Origin: Hymenobacter sp. BT18
GTDB lineage: Bacteria; Bacteroidota; Bacteroidia; Cytophagales; Hymenobacteraceae
DNA length: 64,000 nucleotides
Direction: 5' to 3'
Assembly (NCBI RefSeq): GCF_012273015.1
Contig: NZ_CP050954.1
Span: forward strand, 124,001 to 188,000
Positions 59,913 to 64,000 of the stretch are shown piece by piece. The stretch's first letter is position 1; each line of letters starts with the position of its first letter. Under the pieces are notes generated by a model. The model was not told where the DNA came from. It saw only the letters and a program-made list of their open reading frames with translations, and made no database searches. Both the position numbers and the translations under genes were made by a program.

Positions 59913-61424
59913 TTACAGGCTGATGGGGCGGCCCTGGTAGAAGTCAAGCACTTTGCGACGGAAGATGAACTCGTACTTGGCCTGAATCATGCTCGACTCG
60001 GCCGCCGTCAGGTTGTTTTTCGAGATGTTGAACTCCGTGCCGTTGAGCAGGCCGTTGTTGAAGCGGATTTCGGCGTTGCGGTACGCCGTGGTCAGGGCAT
60101 CTACCTGCCGCTTGGCGGCCACGTACCGGCGCTGGGCGGCCCGGGCATCGGCGTAGGCCTGCTGAATGTTCTGGCGCAGCGTCAGACGAGTCTGGTCGGC
60201 CCGGGCCTGGGCCTGCTGCACGCCAATCTGAGCGCGCTGCAGGTTGGTGCGCGCCTGCAGGCCATTCAGGATGGGCACGCTCAGGTTGAACTGCAGCTGC
60301 TTACCGAAGTTGTCTTTGATCTGGTTGGAGAAGGCCGTGGGCTTCACGTCGAAGCGCGGCTGGGCCACCCCCGTCACGTACTGGGTAGGAACGGGCGGCG
60401 TGGTGGGCGTGGCGGGGTTGTAGATGAAGACCGGCGCGTAGCTGAAGTCGACTTCGCCGGTGGGAATAAACGAGGAGCGGGCCGAGGAATACCCCGTGAA
60501 CAAGCCTGCCCCGAAGGTCAGGCGCGGGTAGTAGGCGCCCCGGGCCACATCCACGCCGAAGCTGCTGGCCCGCACGCGCTGGTCGGCGGCTTTCACTTCG
60601 GGCAGCAGGCTTTCGGCCGTCTGGTAGGTTTCGTTCAGATCCAGGCTCAGCTCTGCCTCGTCGTCGGGGTCGGGCAGGGCGGGCACGTCAATCTGGAAGG
60701 CTGTAGCCTCGGCCCCACTCAGATTCAGCAGCTGAATCAGCTGCAGGCGGGCAATATCGCGCTGGTTTTCGGCCGTGATGACGTTGGTTTGGTCGGAGGC
60801 CTGCTGGGCCTGGGCGTCGAGCAGGTTGCTCTCGGCCACGGAGCCGGCCCGGAGCAGCTTGCGGGCCCGCTCCACCTGCTGCTCGGCCGAGTTCACCCGC
60901 AGCTGGTTGGCGCGCACCAGCTCCTCAGCCAGCACCAACTGCAGGTACTGCGAGGCCACGTTCAGGGCCAGGTCGTTGCGGGCCTTGTCCACGTCGTTGC
61001 GGCCGGCTTCTACGTTCAGCACGTTCTGCTTGATGGTATTGCGCAGCTGAAAGCCCGAAAAGAGCGTAACCTGCGAGGATACCGAGAAATTGTTGGAGCG
61101 GATGGTCTGCGTAATGAACTCGTTGGTGAGCGGGTCGGTGCTGGTACCAAAGTTCCAGGACTGGGAGCCGTTCACGTTGGCGTTGGGCAGCAGCGCGGCT
61201 CGGCTCTGGCGGAGGTTCGCCTCGTTTACGTCGGCCGAGAACTGCGTCAGGCGCACGTTCAGGTTGTTTTGCAGGGCGTAGTCGATGGCGCGCTGCAGCG
61301 TCCAGCCGCCCCCGGCCGTGGCGGGCAGCGTGCCGGCGGGGGGCTGGGTGGGCGACGTTGTTTGAGCCAGGGCGGGCGGCGTAAGCAGGCTGGTGCCCAG
61401 CAGCAGCCGATACAAGTGTTTCAT
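59913..61424 (-). CDS. TolC-family outer-membrane efflux protein
   Basis: 503 residues. A signal peptide (MKHLYRLLLGTSLLTPPALAQ) is followed by two related OEP halves, each with long helices of heptad character: IDYALQNNLNVRLTQFSADV and later YADARAAQRRYVAAKRQVDA, GLLNGTEFNISKNNLTAAES. It ends VLDFYQGRPISL. It forms a trimeric channel through the outer membrane and periplasm. It is transcribed before the adaptor gene on the same strand. Confidence 0.9.
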   Translation of the reverse strand: MKHLYRLLLGTSLLTPPALAQTTSPTQPPAGTLPATAGGGWTLQRAIDYALQNNLNVRLTQFSADVNEANLRQSRAALLPNANVNGSQSWNFGTSTDPLTNEFITQTIRSNNFSVSSQVTLFSGFQLRNTIKQNVLNVEAGRNDVDKARNDLALNVASQYLQLVLAEELVRANQLRVNSAEQQVERARKLLRAGSVAESNLLDAQAQQASDQTNVITAENQRDIARLQLIQLLNLSGAEATAFQIDVPALPDPDDEAELSLDLNETYQTAESLLPEVKAADQRVRASSFGVDVARGAYYPRLTFGAGLFTGYSSARSSFIPTGEVDFSYAPVFIYNPATPTTPPVPTQYVTGVAQPRFDVKPTAFSNQIKDNFGKQLQFNLSVPILNGLQARTNLQRAQIGVQQAQARADQTRLTLRQNIQQAYADARAAQRRYVAAKRQVDALTTAYRNAEIRFNNGLLNGTEFNISKNNLTAAESSMIQAKYEFIFRRKVLDFYQGRPISL

Positions 61425-61566
61425 AGCAGGTAAAGAAAATCAGCGGAAGAAGAGCGGCGGGAGGTCAGGTGGCCAGCGGCCACGCAAGGTAGGGGCCGGT
61501 AGCCGGGGGCGGAACCGGAATCAACCAACACCGGCATACAAGCCGTGAACTAGCCCGCTGGTGCAC

Positions 61567-62247
61567 TTAGTCGATGTTTGGAATGTAGGTAACGCGCTGC
61601 ACCCAGCTCAGCTGGCGCAGGTATTCAAGGGTAATATCCTTCAGGCCCGAGTCGGTTTCGATAAACTGCCGGGCCAGCTCGTGCTTGCCCTTGCGGCTCA
61701 CAAACATGGTGGCAATGTTGCAGTCGTCGTGGGCAATAACGGAGGCAATGAAGGCAATGGAGCCGGGCACGTCGGCCGCGTCGATAATGAGCGTGTGCAG
61801 GGAAGCGGAGAAGTCGGCCGGAAACCCATCTACTTCCACAATGCGAATGACGCCCCCGCCCCGGCTCTGACCCACCACTTCCACGGCGTGGCCGGTGCGC
61901 TCATCGCGCAGCTGCAGCTTGATGGTGTTGGGGTGCATGGTGGAGGCGTTGCCCACGCTCTGAAACGTGTACTGCAGGCCCGCGGCGCGGGCGTGGTCGA
62001 AGGCCTCGCGAATGCGCACGTCGTCGGTGGCGTAGCCCAGCAGGCCGGCCACGATGGCGCGGTCGGAGCCGTGGCCTTCGTAGGTGCGGGCGAAGGAGTT
62101 GTAGAACGTGATGGTTGCGTGCGTGGGCAGGGAGCCCAGAATGCGGATGGCGGCACTGGCAATGCGCACCACGCCCGCCGTATGCGAGGAGCTGGGGCCA
62201 ATCATAACGGGCCCGATCATATCAAAAATGCTGCTTTTCTCTGCCAT
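61567..62247 (-). CDS. sdaAB: L-serine dehydratase, iron-sulfur type, beta subunit
   Basis: 226 residues. The conserved serine-binding motif MIGPSSSHTAG lies at residues 15-25, followed by TITFYNSFARTYEGHGSDRA. The C-terminal 75 residues form an ACT domain (LIIDAADVPGSIAFIASVIA). The Fe-S cluster resides in the alpha subunit, which is not in this window. Together they deaminate L-serine to pyruvate. The gene diverges from kynA, 183 bp apart. Confidence 0.9.
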   Translation of the reverse strand: MAEKSSIFDMIGPVMIGPSSSHTAGVVRIASAAIRILGSLPTHATITFYNSFARTYEGHGSDRAIVAGLLGYATDDVRIREAFDHARAAGLQYTFQSVGNASTMHPNTIKLQLRDERTGHAVEVVGQSRGGGVIRIVEVDGFPADFSASLHTLIIDAADVPGSIAFIASVIAHDDCNIATMFVSRKGKHELARQFIETDSGLKDITLEYLRQLSWVQRVTYIPNID

Positions 62248-62430
62248 AGCGCGCCGTTATTCTGCGGATGCCTGCCAAAAGTAGAGGATTCGGGCGGGAA
62301 TTCAACTTGCCAAAGTACCAGCATTTCCAGCCAGGACCACTCTTCGGCCTTAGGCCAAGCCCGGCCGTGGGGGTTTGCGGGGGTTTTTCGTTCTTTGCGC
62401 CCGTTCACCCGCCGCCTTACCCGCCTGCCC

Positions 62431-63411
62431 ATGCTCTCCCCTATTCCCTCCGACGAGTTTGCTCCCGCCGTGCTGGAGCAGCTGCGCCGCCTGCAGCAGA
62501 AATACGCCGCCGATGGCCAGGACCTGGCGGGCTACCTCGAAGGTCTATACTACGCCGACTACGTCAACTACTGGGACTACATTGAGCTGGACACGCTGCT
62601 GAGCTTGCAGCGCCCCCTCACCCAGATTCCCGACGAGCGGATTTTCATCATCTACCACCAGATTACCGAGCTGTACTTCAAGCTGTGCCTGTGCGAGTAC
62701 GAACAAATCGGCGACCTGCAGCAGCCCACGCTGCAGGAGGTAGTGCTGCGCGTGGGCCGCATCAACCGCTACTTCGAGAACCTGATTGACTCGTTCGACG
62801 TGATGGTGGACGGCATGGACAAGCAGCAGTTTCTGCAGTTTCGGATGAGCCTGATGCCGGCTTCGGGCTTCCAGAGCGTGCAGTACCGCATGATTGAGCT
62901 GGCCTCTACTTCCCTCTTCAACCTGGCCGACAAGGAAAAGCGCCGCCTGCTGGGCGAGGCCGCCGCCCACGACGAGCTGCTGGGCTGCATCTACTGGAAG
63001 GCCGGTGCCACCATTGAAGAAAGCGGGGCCAAGGCCCTTACGCTCATTCAGTTCGAAGAAAAATACACCGATACCCTGCACCAGCACGCCCGCCGCTTTG
63101 CCGAGCGCAACGTGTGGAGCGTGGTGCAGCGCCTGCCGGCCGCAGACCAGCAGCACCCGCGCCTGCTGCGCGCCCTGCGCCAGCTAGACGTGAGCGTGAA
63201 CGTGAACTGGCCGCTGATGCACTACAAGTCGGCGGTGCGCTACCTGGAGCGCGACCCCACGGCCATTGCCGCCACCGGCGGCACCAACTGGAAGAAATAC
63301 CTGCCTCCCAAGTTCCAGAAGCGCATCTTCTACCCCGCCATCTGGAGCGAGCAGGAGTTGGAGGACTGGGGCAAAGGCTGGGTGGAAAGCGTGCTAGGCG
63401 AGCAGGGGTAG
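62431..63411 (+). CDS. kynA: Tryptophan 2,3-dioxygenase
   Basis: 326 residues from ATG 62431 (the open frame reaches far upstream across the divergent spacer but without a plausible start). Family motifs: YYADYVNYWDYIELDTLLSL, DERIFIIYHQITELYFKL (with the substrate-site His), QFLQFRMSLMPASGFQSVQYR (Arg of the substrate carboxylate) and GTNWKKYLPPKFQKRIFYP. The haem enzyme opens the indole ring of L-tryptophan to N-formylkynurenine, the first step of the kynurenine route to NAD or catabolism. The remaining pathway genes are not in this window. Slightly longer than proteobacterial forms. Confidence 0.94.
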   Translation: MLSPIPSDEFAPAVLEQLRRLQQKYAADGQDLAGYLEGLYYADYVNYWDYIELDTLLSLQRPLTQIPDERIFIIYHQITELYFKLCLCEYEQIGDLQQPTLQEVVLRVGRINRYFENLIDSFDVMVDGMDKQQFLQFRMSLMPASGFQSVQYRMIELASTSLFNLADKEKRRLLGEAAAHDELLGCIYWKAGATIEESGAKALTLIQFEEKYTDTLHQHARRFAERNVWSVVQRLPAADQQHPRLLRALRQLDVSVNVNWPLMHYKSAVRYLERDPTAIAATGGTNWKKYLPPKFQKRIFYPAIWSEQELEDWGKGWVESVLGEQG

Positions 63412-63485
63412 CTGGTTAGTTGCTGGTTGCTGGTTGTTAGCTGTCATCCTGAAGTAGTAGGTATCAGCGTTTTAAATATCTACCT

Positions 63486-64000
63486 GTGAAGCTGCTGCTA
63501 CTTTTTCTGTTACTACCAAGCCTAACGCTGGCCCAGGCCCGGCGCCAACCTACCCCGGCACAATTATCCCGGCCAGCGGGCACGATCAACGAACAGCCCC
63601 GTTTTGGTGGTCAGCCAAAAACTGCGGCGCAGTTGGCCTCCGACGCGGAGTTTATTCAGGATGCGGTGCGCCGCAGCAACAGGAGCGCGCGTGAAACGGC
63701 CCTGCTGTACGTTCGTTTTGGCTGGAGCTATCTAAAAGCTGATAATCCTATTACAGCAATTAAACGCTTCAACCAGGCCTGGCTACTGGATTCTACGCTG
63801 GCCGATGTGTACTACGGGTTCAGTGCCTTTTTGCAGCACCAACAGCGAAAAGCCGAGGCCGAGCAATACCTACGAATGGGCCAGCGGCACGACGTGGACA
63901 ACCAAGGCCTTATCCGCTACTACAGTAACTTAGCCTACGGGCACGCTCAGCGCCGGGAGTATGCCGAGGCCATTGCCACCAACGAGAAAATTCTCGCCCT
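63486..64000 (+). CDS. Secreted TPR protein (3' end outside window)
   Basis: A frame opens with GTG at 63486 and stays open to the right edge (171 codons). The N-terminus KLLLLFLLLPSLTLAQA is a clear signal peptide, followed by a Pro/Arg/Gln stretch and then TPR-like helices: TALLYVRFGWSYLKADNP, AIKRFNQAWLLDSTLADVYY and YYSNLAYGHAQRREYAEAIA. A secreted scaffold protein is likely; the function is unknown. It is 74 bp after kynA, and the gap contains a GTCATCCTGAAG word resembling the REP-like elements. Confidence 0.75.
   Translation, partial: MKLLLLFLLLPSLTLAQARRQPTPAQLSRPAGTINEQPRFGGQPKTAAQLASDAEFIQDAVRRSNRSARETALLYVRFGWSYLKADNPITAIKRFNQAWLLDSTLADVYYGFSAFLQHQQRKAEAEQYLRMGQRHDVDNQGLIRYYSNLAYGHAQRREYAEAIATNEKILA

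Noticed and set aside
59904..61433. 509-codon plus-strand frame over the TolC gene
   Set aside because: Shadow frame; the minus strand encodes a recognisable TolC with signal peptide and repeats.
61561..62430. N-terminal extension of kynA to 616 residues
   Set aside because: The extension is antisense to sdaAB and shares no similarity with dioxygenases; the family start is at 62431.

Overview
The window is a chromosomal segment of a GC-rich (about 60 % by eye) member of the Bacteroidota, most probably Hymenobacter or a close relative in the Cytophagales. The signs are a TonB/ExbBD system with SusC-type and plug-less outer-membrane barrels, a CCDC81-type HU/SPOR protein, a subtilase with a type IX secretion tail, DUF2911, DUF349 and DUF1015 proteins, tryptophan 2,3-dioxygenase, and promoters of the Bacteroidota type (-7 box TAnnTTTG). 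No ribosomal RNA, integrase, insertion sequence or CRISPR array is visible.

Layout. 1-8000: cell-envelope block (TPR protein, beta-barrel, HU/SPOR protein, ExbB, ExbD, TonB). 8000-13800: folC, trmB, a DinB-like protein, a degenerate TrpF-like protein, mnmA and a lipoprotein. 13800-22200: subtilase, zinc-ribbon protein, rpe, TonB-dependent receptor, a minus-strand run of a Crp-type regulator, fatty-acid hydroxylase and lipoprotein, and a DUF2911 protein. 22300-30800: a complete histidine operon in the order hisGDCBHAFI. 30900-36740: GNAT enzyme, then a probable polyprenyl-phosphate sugar module (GT2, double LAB_N membrane protein, UDP-glucuronate-type epimerase, phosphodiesterase, GT39/ArnT-like transferase). 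36770-38670: an AT-rich accessory patch with one unusual winged-helix-like protein and about 840 bp without a gene. 38680-48700: TPR protein, gyrA, small lipoprotein, HD hydrolase, aspA, tRNA-Thr, DUF349 protein, YqgE. 48800-56300: membrane protein, pdxH, DUF1015, maf, catalase, EamA-type protein, DUF4259. 56300-64000: GT2, gpsA, an efflux adaptor/TolC pair, L-serine dehydratase beta subunit, kynA and the start of a TPR protein.

The most interesting item is upstream of hisG. A good Bacteroidota promoter is followed by a 42-codon reading frame that carries seven histidine codons within eight codons and ends inside a perfect 8-bp hairpin. This is the architecture of a HisL leader peptide and attenuator. 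In addition, every one of the seven spacers inside the his operon (98-240 bp each) holds inverted-repeat or REP-like sequence, and six of the seven hold a different pairing hairpin, which is unusual for an operon whose gene order is otherwise textbook.

Most other genes are ordinary housekeeping genes. Long open frames antisense to them are by-products of the GC-rich codon usage and were left out. Start codons were chosen from family N-termini, signal peptides and overlaps. Several genes appear to use TTG or GTG, and one possibly CTG.
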